Source: Devosia geojensis (GTDB lineage: Bacteria; Pseudomonadota; Alphaproteobacteria; Rhizobiales; Devosiaceae). Taken from it: a stretch of DNA of 53,223 nucleotides. Below are positions 33,051 through 43,300 of this stretch, one piece after another. Made by a program: the position numbers and the translations under genes. The stretch lies in assembly GCF_000969415.1 (NCBI RefSeq), contig NZ_JZEX01000060.1, positions 1 through 53,223 on the forward strand. The letters are read 5' to 3'. The notes under the pieces are model-generated. The model saw only the letters and a list, made by a program, of their open reading frames with translations. It searched no databases and was not told the DNA's origin. How positions within the stretch are numbered: the first letter of the stretch is position 1; each line of letters starts with the position of its first letter.

Positions 33051-34405
33051 CCCGCGAACAGGCTCGCGCGCCGCCGTTCCAGCGCCCACCAGTAGATGCC
33101 GCCGCGCGCCAGGAACCAGGCGTGGAGCGCCAGCCAGAGACCGAGATTGCCGAGCACCGGCTGGAGCAGCAATGCGACGGCGAGGAACACGAAAAGCGAC
33201 ATGACCATGCCGTTGCGCATGGTGACGTTGAGTGTCGTACCGACCAGGATGCCGTCGTAGACGAAAGCGGGCATGAAGGTCAGCGCGCATAGCGCGGCAA
33301 GCCACAGATAGTCCATGGCGTAGGCGCGCACCTCTTCGTTGGTCGTCATGAAGCCGATGACGTAGCCGCCGCCGAAATACCAGGCGAGACCGAGGCACAC
33401 GGCGATGATCAGGCCCCACTGGAAGCTGAGCCCATACGCCTTGTCGAAGGCGGGCCGCCAGTTGGCGCCGACCGCCTTGCCGGTCAGCTGCTCGGCGGCC
33501 TGGGCGATGCCATCCATGAAGAAGCCGACGATCATCAGGAGGTTGAGGAGAATGGCGTTGGCCGACAGCACCACCTCGCCCATGCGCGAGCCCTGGGCGG
33601 CGAAATAGGCATAGGCGCCCATCAGGGCGAGCGAGCGGATCATCAGGTCGCGGCTCAGGCCGAACATCCGCTTCAGGGCCGCCGCATCGAAGAGCTCGGC
33701 CGGAACGACAGCGGCAACGATCGCGCGCACGCCGCCGAAGTGGCGCGCCATCAGCACGAGGCCGAGGAGCGCGGCGGCGACGTGTCCGAGGACGGTACCG
33801 ACAGCCGCGCCGGCGACGCCCCAGCCGAATACATAGACGAAGAGGATGCTGCCAACGATGTTCACCCCGTGGATGATCATCTGCAGCATCATGCCTGTGG
33901 TCGCCGCGGCGCGGCCGTAGAACCAGCCGAGAAGCGCATAGTTGATGAGCGAGAACGGCGCCGACCAGATGCGGACCTGGAAATAGGTGGCGAGCGCACC
34001 AGCCACGCCCGGCTCGGGCGCCAGGAGCCAATTGGCGAGCCAGAGCATCGGGCCGGCAAGCACGATCATCAGGAGGCCGATGCCGACGGCAAGTCCGATG
34101 GCGCGCACGGCATGCAGCAAGCCGTCGCGCGGGTCTCGGGCGCCGACCGACTGGGCGACGAGCCCGGCCGTGCCGATGCGCAGGAAGTAGGCCATGGAGA
34201 AGATGAAGTCGAAGACCAGCGCCCCGAGGACGAGGCCGCCGAGGAGCCCCGCATCGCCCAGCCGGCCGATGACGGTGATGTCGACGAGGCCGGCGAGCGG
34301 TTCGGTGATGAACGCGACGCAGGCCGGCAGCGCGATCTTCCAGACGTCGGCATGACGTACGTCGAACGGATACTGGGCGCGCTTGCCGCCCTCGGCGGTG
34401 GTCAT
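33047..34405 (-). CDS. MATE family efflux transporter (DinF-like)
   Basis: A 452-residue, twelve-helix multidrug/toxic compound antiporter. The start region IALPACVAFITEPLAGLVDITVIGRLG is typical of the DinF branch, and the central repeat begins RSLALMGAYAYFAAQGSRMG. ANAILLNLLMIVGFFMDGIA is the family's second-half signature. Substrate cannot be told. A kinase-family gene ends 15 bases upstream on the same strand, so the two may be co-transcribed. Convergent with pyrD with a four-base overlap. Confidence 0.9.
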   Translation of the reverse strand: MTTAEGGKRAQYPFDVRHADVWKIALPACVAFITEPLAGLVDITVIGRLGDAGLLGGLVLGALVFDFIFSMAYFLRIGTAGLVAQSVGARDPRDGLLHAVRAIGLAVGIGLLMIVLAGPMLWLANWLLAPEPGVAGALATYFQVRIWSAPFSLINYALLGWFYGRAAATTGMMLQMIIHGVNIVGSILFVYVFGWGVAGAAVGTVLGHVAAALLGLVLMARHFGGVRAIVAAVVPAELFDAAALKRMFGLSRDLMIRSLALMGAYAYFAAQGSRMGEVVLSANAILLNLLMIVGFFMDGIAQAAEQLTGKAVGANWRPAFDKAYGLSFQWGLIIAVCLGLAWYFGGGYVIGFMTTNEEVRAYAMDYLWLAALCALTFMPAFVYDGILVGTTLNVTMRNGMVMSLFVFLAVALLLQPVLGNLGLWLALHAWFLARGGIYWWALERRRASLFAG

Positions 34406-34420
34406 TTCGATGGATTCCGG

Positions 34421-35089
34421 TCAGTGGTCGGAGATGATGGCGATGACGAGGTCGGCGCGGTTCTGCGTCTCGGCCACGAGATCATAGTTGGGCAGGTCGT
34501 TGCGCTCGATATGCGCCCGATTGCGTTCCTCGGTAAAGAGGCCTTCCTCTGCATGACGCTTCATCAGACGGGCGCGCACCGTCTCGCGCGGGACATCGAG
34601 GAAGACCGAGAAGTCGAGGAGCGGCTTGACGCCGGCCCAGGGCGGATCGGTGAGCAGCAGGTAGTTGCCCTCGACGACGAGCACGCGCACGTCCGGAGCG
34701 ACCTCGAAGCCATCGTCGACCACGTCCTCGATCTTGCGGCTGTAGATCGGTCCCTTGACCGGGGCATTGGCGACCTTGATGTGATGGAGGAAATTGACGA
34801 AGGCGGCCCCTTCGAAGGTGTGCGGGGCGCCCTTGTAGTCCACCTGCCCCATTTGCTCGAGCTTGGCGTGGCGCATGTGGAACCCGTCCATCGGAACGAG
34901 CGCGGCAGTGCCCGGCTGAACGGCATTGAGCGCGACGACGGCTTCGCCGGCGAGGGTCGACTTGCCCGAACCCGGCCCGCCGGCAACACCGATGGCGATG
35001 CGCTCGCGCGTGTGCCGCTCCATCTCGAGCACATGGGTGACGAGCACCGAGAGCGCCGATTGCGGATCGAGCTCAAGTCGCGTGGGCAT
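34421..35089 (-). CDS. Nucleoside/pantothenate kinase-like P-loop protein
   Basis: A 222-residue P-loop kinase of the uridine kinase/phosphoribulokinase/pantothenate kinase type. Walker A is AGGPGSGKST, the acceptor-site block is VPMDGFHM, followed by GAPHTFEGAAFV, YSRKIEDVV and Walker B-like VLVVEGNYLLL; a lid motif is ARLMKRH. It is similar to proteins annotated as fructose/nucleoside kinase FrcK-like in rhizobia, but the acceptor is unknown. ATG 35089 with GGAGAGG upstream is preferred to the longer frame. Its 5' end faces the helicase gene across 80 bases. Confidence 0.8.
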   Translation of the reverse strand: MPTRLELDPQSALSVLVTHVLEMERHTRERIAIGVAGGPGSGKSTLAGEAVVALNAVQPGTAALVPMDGFHMRHAKLEQMGQVDYKGAPHTFEGAAFVNFLHHIKVANAPVKGPIYSRKIEDVVDDGFEVAPDVRVLVVEGNYLLLTDPPWAGVKPLLDFSVFLDVPRETVRARLMKRHAEEGLFTEERNRAHIERNDLPNYDLVAETQNRADLVIAIISDH

Positions 35090-35169
35090 GGCCGCGCCTC
35101 TCCTCCTTCTGCCTTTTGCGACGATCATATAGGCTCAAGAAGAATTTGCACGTCCACCCGCCGGATTCC

Positions 35170-37659
35170 ATGTCGCAAGCGCTCAAGCTTCATCCGATCA
35201 TCGCCGGCTGGTTCGCCGGCAAGGGGTGGGCGCCGCGCCGGCACCAGCTCGACGTGCTCGAAAGCTGGCAGGCGGGCGCCTCGGCGCTGCTGATCGCGCC
35301 GACGGGCGCCGGCAAGACGCTCGCCGGGTTCCTGCCGACGCTGACCGATTTGATCGAGACCCCACAGGACGGGCTGCACACGCTCTACATCTCGCCGCTG
35401 AAGGCCCTGGCGGTGGATGTGGCGCGCAACCTGACGACCCCCATCGACGAGATGGGAATCAATATCCGGGTCGAGACGCGCACCGGCGACACGCCTGCGG
35501 CGCGCCGGCAGCGGCAGCGATACGATCCGCCCAATATTCTCCTCACCACGCCCGAGCAGATCGCGCTGCTCCTCAGCCATCCGGATGCGGCGCAGCTTTT
35601 CGGCTCGCTGAAGCGCATCGTCCTCGACGAGCTGCACGCGCTCGTCACCTCCAAGCGCGGGGAGCTGCTTTCGCTTGCCATCGCCCGCATCGCGGCGCTC
35701 GCTCCGCAGATGCGGATCACCGCGCTCTCGGCGACGGTGGCGCGGCCGGACCTCCTGCGCGACTGGATCGCGCTGCCCGTGCCGCTGGCGCCGGCGCACC
35801 TGCTCAATGCCACGGGCGGAGCGCCGCCGGAGCTGTCCATTCTCGATACCGAGGACCGCCTGCCCTGGGCCGGACACTCGGCCGCCTGGGCGGTGCCGGC
35901 GCTCTACGAGACGATCAAGCGGCACAACACGACGCTCCTCTTCGTCAACACCCGCTCGCAGGCTGAGATGCTGTTCCAGAACCTCTGGGCGATCAACGAG
36001 GAGATGCTGCCGATCGCGCTGCACCATGGCTCGCTCTCGGTCGAGCAGCGGCGCAAGGTCGAAAGCGCCATGGTGCGCGGGGACCTGAAGGCCGTGGTGT
36101 GCACCTCGACGCTCGACCTCGGCATCGACTGGGGCGATGTCGACCTCGTGGTGCAGGTCGGAGCGCCTAAGGGGTCATCGCGCATGCTGCAGCGCATCGG
36201 GCGCGCCAACCACCGGCTCGACGAGCCGTCGAAGGCGGTGCTGGTGCCTTCCAACCGCTTCGAGGTGCTCGAATGCGAGGCGGCGGTGGAGGCGGTGGCC
36301 GAGAACCACCAGGACAGCGAGAACCCGACGACGGGCGGCTATGATGTCCTTGCCCAGCACATCCTCGGGCGCGCCTGCGCCGGAGCGTTCGACGCCGACG
36401 ACCTCTTTGCCGAAGTGACCAGCGCCTGGCCCTATCGCGAGCTGGCGCGCAGCCAGTTCGACCGCATCCTCGATTTCGTCGCGACCGGCGGCTATGCGCT
36501 GCGCGCCTATGAGCGCTACGCGCGGCTGCGGCGCACGCCCGAAGGCCTCTGGCGGATCGCCAACCCCTATGTCACCCAGCAATACCGGCTCAATGTCGGC
36601 ACCATCATCGAGGAGCCGATGGTGCGGGTGCGGCTGGTGCGCGGCCGCGGCTTCCGCAAGGGCGCGACCAGCGGGCCGATCAGCCGCGGCGGACGGGTGC
36701 TGGGCGAAATGGAGGAATATTTCTTCACTACGATCGTCCCCGGTGACACCTTCATGTTCGGCGGCGAGGTGGTGGCGTTCGAGGGCATGCACGAGAACGA
36801 GGCGTTCGTGTCGCGCTCGCAGGCGACCAATCCCAAGATCCCATCCTATATGGGCGGCAAGTTCCCGCTCTCGACCTACCTCGCCGACCGCGTACGCAGG
36901 ATTCTCGCAACGCCCGAGGACTGGCGGGCGCTGCCCGACCAGGTCTCGGGGTGGCTGCGTCTTCAGCAGGAAGCCTCGGTGCTGCCGGGGCATGACAGCC
37001 TTCTCGTCGAGACCTTCCCGTTCGAGGGGCACAACTATCTCGTCTGCTATCCGTTCGAGGGACGGCTGGCGCACCAGACGCTCGGCATGCTGCTCACACG
37101 GCGGCTGGAGCGCGCCCGGGCGCGCCCGCTGGGGTTCGTCGCCTCCGAATACGCGCTCGCCATCTGGGGGCTCGGCGATCTTTCAGCGCTCATCCGCACC
37201 GGACGGCTCTCGCTCGACGAGCTCTTTGCCGAAGACATGCTCGGCGACGACCTCGAGGCCTGGCTCGACGAATCGGCGCTGATGAAGCGCACGTTCCGCA
37301 ACTGCGCGATCATCGCCGGGCTCATCGAACGGCGGCATCCGGGCAAGGAGAAGACCGGACGGCAGATCACCATGTCTGCCGACCTCATCTATGACGTGCT
37401 CTACGCCCATGAGCCGGACCACGTCCTGATCCAGGCGACCCGCCGGGACGCGGCGCGGGGCCTCCTCGACATCGAGCGGCTGGGCGAGTGCCTCAAGCGC
37501 ATCCGCCGGCACATCGTCCACAAGCCGCTGGACCGAATCTCCCCGCTCGCGGTACCGGTGATGCTGGAGATCGGCAAGGAGCCGATCTTCGGGGAGGCAC
37601 GCGAGACCGCCATGGCGGAGGCGGCCGACGAGTTGATGCGGGAAGCTTTGGGCGGGTAG
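35170..37659 (+). CDS. Ligase-associated DNA damage response DEXH box helicase (Lhr-type)
   Basis: An 829-residue superfamily 2 helicase. Motif I is PTGAGKT, Ia is ISPLKALAVDV, motif II is DELH, motif III is LSATV, motif IV region LLFVNTRSQAEM, motif V CTSTLDLGIDWGDVD and motif VI QRIGRANHR. After the two RecA domains comes the Lhr-type winged-helix and beta-barrel region. Members are encoded with an ATP-dependent DNA ligase, an exonuclease and the phosphoesterase PdeM in a DNA repair set; here only the phosphoesterase is adjacent. ATG 35170 is chosen over the upstream frame. The stop overlaps the next start by one base. Confidence 0.92.
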   Translation: MSQALKLHPIIAGWFAGKGWAPRRHQLDVLESWQAGASALLIAPTGAGKTLAGFLPTLTDLIETPQDGLHTLYISPLKALAVDVARNLTTPIDEMGINIRVETRTGDTPAARRQRQRYDPPNILLTTPEQIALLLSHPDAAQLFGSLKRIVLDELHALVTSKRGELLSLAIARIAALAPQMRITALSATVARPDLLRDWIALPVPLAPAHLLNATGGAPPELSILDTEDRLPWAGHSAAWAVPALYETIKRHNTTLLFVNTRSQAEMLFQNLWAINEEMLPIALHHGSLSVEQRRKVESAMVRGDLKAVVCTSTLDLGIDWGDVDLVVQVGAPKGSSRMLQRIGRANHRLDEPSKAVLVPSNRFEVLECEAAVEAVAENHQDSENPTTGGYDVLAQHILGRACAGAFDADDLFAEVTSAWPYRELARSQFDRILDFVATGGYALRAYERYARLRRTPEGLWRIANPYVTQQYRLNVGTIIEEPMVRVRLVRGRGFRKGATSGPISRGGRVLGEMEEYFFTTIVPGDTFMFGGEVVAFEGMHENEAFVSRSQATNPKIPSYMGGKFPLSTYLADRVRRILATPEDWRALPDQVSGWLRLQQEASVLPGHDSLLVETFPFEGHNYLVCYPFEGRLAHQTLGMLLTRRLERARARPLGFVASEYALAIWGLGDLSALIRTGRLSLDELFAEDMLGDDLEAWLDESALMKRTFRNCAIIAGLIERRHPGKEKTGRQITMSADLIYDVLYAHEPDHVLIQATRRDAARGLLDIERLGECLKRIRRHIVHKPLDRISPLAVPVMLEIGKEPIFGEARETAMAEAADELMREALGG

Positions 37660-38369
37660 TGTTCCAAGAGGCGGTCAATACCAACGAGGCGGACACCACC
37701 GTGTTCATCCGCTTTGCCGGCCACATGTTCGAGCCGCTGGCGTCCGGTGCGCTCTACTGGCGCGCCGAGAACATGCTGCTCGTTGCCGACCTGCACCTCG
37801 AGAAGATGAGCTCCTTCGCGCGGCGCGGGCAGATGCTGCCGCCTTACGATACAGGCCTGACCCTGCGGCGGCTGGAGCAGGATCTGCTCGACACCGGGGC
37901 GGCGACCGTCATCGCGCTCGGCGACAGCTTCCATCGCGACGAGGGTACCGCCTCGCTCCAGGACATGGACCGTGCGCGGCTCGACGGGTTGATGGAGCGC
38001 TGCGAATGGCTGTGGCTGTCGGGCAACCACGATCCGACGCCGCATCAGCTGGGCGGGCGGTGCCTTCCCGCGTTCGCCCATCGCGGGCTGACGCTGACGC
38101 ATGAGCCGCAGCGATCGGTGGACGGCTTGATCGCCGGGCACCTGCATCCGGCGGCGCGGGTGCTGATGAACGGGCGCTCCGTGCGGCGCGGCTGCTTCGT
38201 CCACGACAGCCGGCTGATGATCATGCCGGCCTATGGCGTTTCGACGGGAACGCTCAACATCCTCTCGCCCGCCTTCATAGGGCTCTTCGCCTGGTCGGAG
38301 ATCAAGGTGACGATGATGGGGCGAGGCCGGCTCTATCCGGTCAGTCCCAAGCGGCTCGTCGGCGGCTAG
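37659..38369 (+). CDS. pdeM: Ligase-associated DNA damage response endonuclease PdeM
   Basis: A 236-residue calcineurin-like metallophosphoesterase. Metal-binding motifs are VADLHLEK, LGDSFHRDE, LSGNHD and GHLHPAA, in family order. It is the partner of the preceding helicase in the ligase-associated repair set. The GTG start at 37659 shares one base with the helicase stop (TAGTG) and follows GGGCGGG; GTG 37701 is a shorter alternative. The frame is open upstream but that part is shadow over the helicase. Confidence 0.88.
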   Translation: MFQEAVNTNEADTTVFIRFAGHMFEPLASGALYWRAENMLLVADLHLEKMSSFARRGQMLPPYDTGLTLRRLEQDLLDTGAATVIALGDSFHRDEGTASLQDMDRARLDGLMERCEWLWLSGNHDPTPHQLGGRCLPAFAHRGLTLTHEPQRSVDGLIAGHLHPAARVLMNGRSVRRGCFVHDSRLMIMPAYGVSTGTLNILSPAFIGLFAWSEIKVTMMGRGRLYPVSPKRLVGG

Positions 38370-38424
38370 AGTTCACCGTTTCCTTGAAACGCTGAGCTCT
38401 AGGCCGACCGGCACGCGGCAGCAC

Positions 38425-39186
38425 TCACCGCCTGAAGATCACGCCGCCCAGCCACCCGGTGAAGAGCGCGATCGCGACGCAGGCGATGCCGTAGACGAAG
38501 GGCTGCTGGGTGGCGCTGACGGCCAGGAACCGCTCGAAGCCGGTCTTCCTCACGGCAAAGCCTTCGGCGCGCCGCGCGACGATCTCGCCGTCCCTGAAGA
38601 TGTAGGTCGAGGCGAGATAGGAGCCCGGCGGCGCATCGCTCGGCAGCGTCAGGCGCGCGGCATAGGTGGTGTTGGAGAGGAACTGGACGCCGGACTCGGA
38701 GAGGCCGAAGAAGCCCTTCTGGGTCATGAGGCGCACGAGCTCACGCCCGAAGACGGAGGACTTCCACCAGCCCGCCTCGTCCTGCACGGTCGGCTGGGCC
38801 TCCGGCAGGATATTCTCGACGGCGAGCGTCGTCGGGCTGGTGATATCGAGGAGCCGTCCGCTCGAGAGCACCTGAAAATAGCTCGGGAAGCGATCGAAGA
38901 CGACCTGGTCGGTGTTGATCCAGATGCCGAAGTTGCGCGTCTTCTGGCGCGCGACCCGCGCCTGGGCCGGGCCCGTGACGACGATGACCACATGGAACGG
39001 CCCCTCGACGAAACGCTGCTCGGCGCCCGCCGCCGGCTCGATGCTGCCGAAGAAGGTTATGCGCTCCCCATCGTAGCTCGAGGTGATCTCGATGAGGTCG
39101 GTCGACAGCTGAGAGACCAGCCGCTCGGCCAGCACCGGCGAAACGCAGAGGAGCATGGCGAGGGTGGCGAGGGCGAGCCGTCTCAT
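38425..39186 (-). CDS. TIGR02186 family exported/membrane protein
   Basis: A 253-residue protein with a signal peptide (MRRLALATLAMLLCVSPVLA) and a C-terminal membrane helix (FVYGIACVAIALFTGWLGGV). The periplasmic part has LIEITSSYDGERITFFGSIE, FHVVIVVTGPAQ and GIWINTDQVVFDRFPSYFQV, characteristic of the alphaproteobacterial TIGR02186 family. Function is not established. It regularly accompanies a TauE/SafE permease, and here its ATG overlaps the permease stop by four bases, so the two likely form one system, possibly for sulfite or an organosulfur anion. Confidence 0.85.
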   Translation of the reverse strand: MRRLALATLAMLLCVSPVLAERLVSQLSTDLIEITSSYDGERITFFGSIEPAAGAEQRFVEGPFHVVIVVTGPAQARVARQKTRNFGIWINTDQVVFDRFPSYFQVLSSGRLLDITSPTTLAVENILPEAQPTVQDEAGWWKSSVFGRELVRLMTQKGFFGLSESGVQFLSNTTYAARLTLPSDAPPGSYLASTYIFRDGEIVARRAEGFAVRKTGFERFLAVSATQQPFVYGIACVAIALFTGWLGGVIFRR

Positions 39187-40115
39187 CGCGCGCCTCCCGG
39201 GCCGATGACGGCCATGCTGAAGACATCCGTCGGGGTAAGCACAAGCGAGAGACCGAAACGGATGGCGACGGCGAGGACGAGAATGGCGAGGAGCGCGCGC
39301 AGCTGCTCGCCACGCAGGTATTTGTTGGCTGAGGCTCCGAACTGGGCGCCGGCGACGCCTCCGATCATCAGGCAGAAGGCGAGCAGGATATCGACGCTCT
39401 GGCTCTGGACCGCATGGAGGATCGTCGTCGCGCCCATCATGGCGACGACCTGCAGGAGCGAGGTGCCGATGACCATGTTGCCCGGTACGCGCAGCAGATA
39501 GACGAGCGCCGGCACCATGATGAAGCCGCCGCCAACGCCGAGCAGCGAGCCGAGGAAGCCGATGATCGTGCCGATGCCGAGAACGGGCAGCACGCTGATG
39601 TAGAGCCGGGACTTCTTGAACCGCACCCGCCAGGGCAGGCCGTGGATCCAGTTGTGCTGGTGCGCCTGGCGCTCGCGCACGACGACGCCGCGCCGCTGCT
39701 TGACGATGGAATTGACCGACTCGATCATCATCAGCGTGCCGACCGAGCCGAGGAGCACCAGGAAGCCGAGGGCGATGAAGAGATCGAGCTGGCCAAGTGC
39801 GCGCAGGATCGAGAACGCCGCAACGCCGCCGAAGGCGCCGAGGATGCCCGAGAGCACCAGGTACATGGCCAGGTGCATGTCGATGCCGCCACGCCGGTAG
39901 TGGCTCAGCGCCCCCGACGTCGATGCCGCCACCACCTGGCCGGTGACCGAGGCGACCGCGACCGAGGCCGGCACGCCCGAGAAGATGAGCAGCGGCGTCA
40001 GCAGGAAGCCGCCGCCGACACCGAAGAGCCCCGAAAGGAATCCGACCGCCCCTCCGATTCCGATGAGGAAGAAGAGGTTCACGGACAACTCGGCGATCGG
40101 CAGATAGATCTGCAA
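39183..40115 (-). CDS. Sulfite exporter TauE/SafE family permease
   Basis: A 310-residue membrane protein with about eight to nine helices and the duplicated TauE signature: SGLFGVGGGFLLTPLL in the first half and GSLLGVGGGFIMVPALVYL in the second. A TTG at 40115 gives the start I expect for this family (QIYLPIAELSVNLFFLIG next); a GTG at 40157 would add 14 residues. Substrate is not defined by sequence. It is the first gene of a pair with the TIGR02186 protein; the rest of this window has several sulfur genes, but direct linkage is not shown. Confidence 0.88.
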   Translation of the reverse strand: MQIYLPIAELSVNLFFLIGIGGAVGFLSGLFGVGGGFLLTPLLIFSGVPASVAVASVTGQVVAASTSGALSHYRRGGIDMHLAMYLVLSGILGAFGGVAAFSILRALGQLDLFIALGFLVLLGSVGTLMMIESVNSIVKQRRGVVVRERQAHQHNWIHGLPWRVRFKKSRLYISVLPVLGIGTIIGFLGSLLGVGGGFIMVPALVYLLRVPGNMVIGTSLLQVVAMMGATTILHAVQSQSVDILLAFCLMIGGVAGAQFGASANKYLRGEQLRALLAILVLAVAIRFGLSLVLTPTDVFSMAVIGPGGAR

Positions 40116-40291
40116 GGCCCTGATCCGAAGACGGCACGAACCGGAGGACCGCGACACTGCGCCGAGGTTCGTGAGGAAAAAGCATTATCGCCCCCAACCC
40201 GCTTTTCGCCGGTTGGAGGCATTCTGTTTCTTCTATGACCAAAGGGCTTACGGTTCCGTTGACGCGCTGTCAAACCAACTTGTCATGACGG

Positions 40292-40317
40292 AAAAACCGT
40301 CCCGGCGGCGTGACGTT
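40292..40317 (-). terminator. Possible terminator of the PodJ-like gene
   Basis: On the minus strand AACGTC can pair with GACGGTT (one bulged G), followed by TTTTTCC, seven bases past the stop. The loop is long and GC-rich, so the call is tentative. Confidence 0.4.
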
Positions 40318-40323
40318 TTCGCC

Positions 40324-43300
40324 TCAGACGGGCTGGCTGCCGAGCACGGCGAGCAGGCGCGGATTGATGGCGCCGCTCTCGCTCATGCCCGTGCCGCGTT
40401 CGAAGGCCTGAACGGCCTCTCGGGTCTTGGGGCCTGCAAGGCCATCGGCGGTGCCGACATCATAGCCGAGCCTGGCGAGCGCCTGCTGCACCTTGGTCAC
40501 CACTTCCCGGTTGGAAATGACCTCGCCCGGATTGAATTCCTCGTCCCAGGTGCCGATCGGGGCGAAGTTGGCGGCAAGGTCGATGGGCGTGCTTTTCCAG
40601 GCGGCGGCTTCCTCGTTGAGGCGGGCAACCGCCTCGGCGCTGAGCGAACGGGCGATGTCGTCACGCGCCTTGGCGGCGTCGGTATCGCCGCTATGCGCCG
40701 CGAGCGAGAACCACTTGTAGGAACGCTCGAAGTCCTGTTCGACGCCGAGTCCGCGGGCGTAAAGCATGCCGAGGTTGAACTGGCTGTCGGTCATGCCGCG
40801 CTCGCCGGCCTGCTCGAACCATTCGGCCGCGGTCTCGAAATCCTGGTCGCCCATTTCCCCGCCGGCGTGGATGGCGGCAAGGTTGTGCATGGCCATGCGG
40901 TTGCCGGCTTCGGCGGCGCGCTGATACCAGAGGCGGGCGACCTCGAGGTCCTTCTCGACACCGTTGCCGCTCTCGTAGAGATTGCCGAGCCGGTACTGTG
41001 CCGGCGCGAAACCCTGGGCGGCCGAGCGCTCGTACCAGACGGCGGCTTCCTCATAGTCCTGCTCGACGACGCGTCCTTCAGTGAGGATGGCGGCGACTTC
41101 GAACTGGGCGCGCGCATCGCCGTTGGCGGCAGCCTCACGCATGGCTTCGGGCCCCACATCCTCGGCCGGAGGAGCGAAGGTGACCGGCCCATCCGGGGTC
41201 GCGGGGATCGAACCGGTCAGGATCCTGCTTTCCGGCTCGGGCTCGGGCGCGATCGCCTCCGCATCGGCCTCGGCCGCCGCGTACGAGATCGTTTCTCCAA
41301 CATCCAGGGTCGGGGGCATGGACGCCGTCTCAAGCGGCGTCGCGAATTTGGCGGCAGCGGAATTGATCGACGCGGTGGCGGAGGTATCGATGACATCGCC
41401 GACCTGCGGCGCGGTCAGCGTCGCCGCCGATTCCACAGGCTGGGCATCGAGCATGGTGGAAAGGCCGGTCGCTTCGCCGGTTTCGGCCGGCGCCGTCTCC
41501 TCGATCTGCGGCGCGGGCGCGGTCCGACCGGCGCCCAGGCGCTGCATGGCGAGGTTGAGCGCGAGGGCCGAGACGGCGACCAGCGCGACGGCCAGCAGCA
41601 GGGCGTGGCGGTTGCGGCGCCAGAATCCGCCCTTCGTCTCTTCCTCCACCGGTTCTTCCGGGAGATCGAGGGCAGGCACCGGCTCGGCCTGCGAGGCGGC
41701 GGCGCCCTTGCGGGAGCCAAGTCCCCAGCGGCGCTTCTCGCGCTTGGGCTCCTCGACAACGGGTTCGGCGGCCGGGCGGCCGTCGTCCGCGGGCGTTGCA
41801 ACGCGAGAGAATGCGCGCCCGATCAACGAGTTGGCGCCGGCGGGCTGGCTCGCCGTCTCCTGCTTGGCGCGCTGCGCGCGCCGGGCGGCCGCAATGAAGG
41901 TGCTCTGCGCGCTCAAGGGCGCGGCGGCCGGGGCCGGCTCGGGGATCGACGCTTTCCGCGGCGTCTCGCCGAAAGGATCGGCTGCCGGCTCGGTCAGGCT
42001 CGAGACCGGGCGCGGCGGACGTTCGATGCTGTTGGGATCGAAAGCGGGCCGGTCCGACTGGGCGGCGGTCGACGCCGGCTTTCCGGCGGGTGTCGCCGAC
42101 CCGGCGGCTGACTTGCCTGCCGGCAGCTTCGGTCCGTTCTTGGTCTCAAGGGCGGCGCGCACGGGTCCCTCGGCAAAGCCGGGATCGACGAGCGGCGCCT
42201 CGTCGGCCGGATTGGCCGGCATCAGATCGCGCTTCGCCTGCGGCTTGGCCGGCTGCGCAGTCTCGGCGGAAGCCGGCGTCTCGCCACGCCGCGAGAGCGC
42301 CGCTTCGAGGCGCGTCAACCGTTCGGCGGTGTCGCGGCCGGCCGTATTGATCAGCGCCGACATGCGCTTCTCGAACGCGTCGAGCGAGGCGGGCGCCGCG
42401 CCTGCCGGCAGGCCGGCGAGATCGTCGATCTTGGCGCCGGTCTCGTCGAGGCGTTCCATGAGCTTGCGCAGCTGGTTCTCGATCTGGCCGACGGACGGTC
42501 CGTCCGGGGCCATGGGGGTGGCGCCGCTCAATGCCTCGATCTGCGTTTCGATGCGGGCAAAGCGCGGCTCGAGGCCACCGATGACGGCATCGCGCAACGC
42601 AGCGATATCCCGCCGCAGCTCGGCAACGTCACTCCCCTGCCCTTCGTGGCCGCCGATCTGCGCAGTCATGGCATCGATCTTGGCGATGAGCGACTGAGGC
42701 ACCGCATCCTGCCGCTGCATGGCGGCGGTGAAGGCGGCCATCTCCTCGGTCATGCGATCGAGATCGAAGGGCGAAGCACCCACGTTCTTCTCGATGGCGT
42801 CGATCCGGTCGTAGACGTTGCGGATGCCTTCCTCGATGGCGCGCAGCGCCGGATCGGGAGCGGCAGGGTGCTCATCGCGAACGATCTCGCGCTCCATCTG
42901 CTGCACCTGCAGCTCGGCGAGCTTGCCGACCGTCGCCGAGACCTCGTCGAGGCGGATGTTGATGGCGTCGACATCGACCCGGGGCGTATCGGCGACCAGC
43001 TTGGCGAGCCCGGCGAGCTGCGTCTCGAGGCGCTTGACCTGACCGGTCTCGCCCACGGCGCCGGCAAGCAGTTCCACCACCTGGCTCAACTGCTCGACCT
43101 GCCCGGCGATCTCGCGCACGCCGCCGGCATCCTGGTGCAGGCCGTGCAGTTCCGTCTCCAGCCGTTCGAGGCGTCCCGAAAGGCCGCCGACGAGCGCCGT
43201 CAGTTCCGTGAGCTGGCCATTGTCGGGCGAGCGCCGGCCGATGATCGGCACCTGGGCCGATGTCTGGCGGCTGCGGATCTCGGCGATGGCGGCGCGCAGC

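Noticed and set aside
38425..40242. A 605-codon fusion upstream of the TIGR02186 protein
   Set aside because: The first ~350 codons are a shadow of the TauE gene. The signal peptide at 39186 marks the true start.
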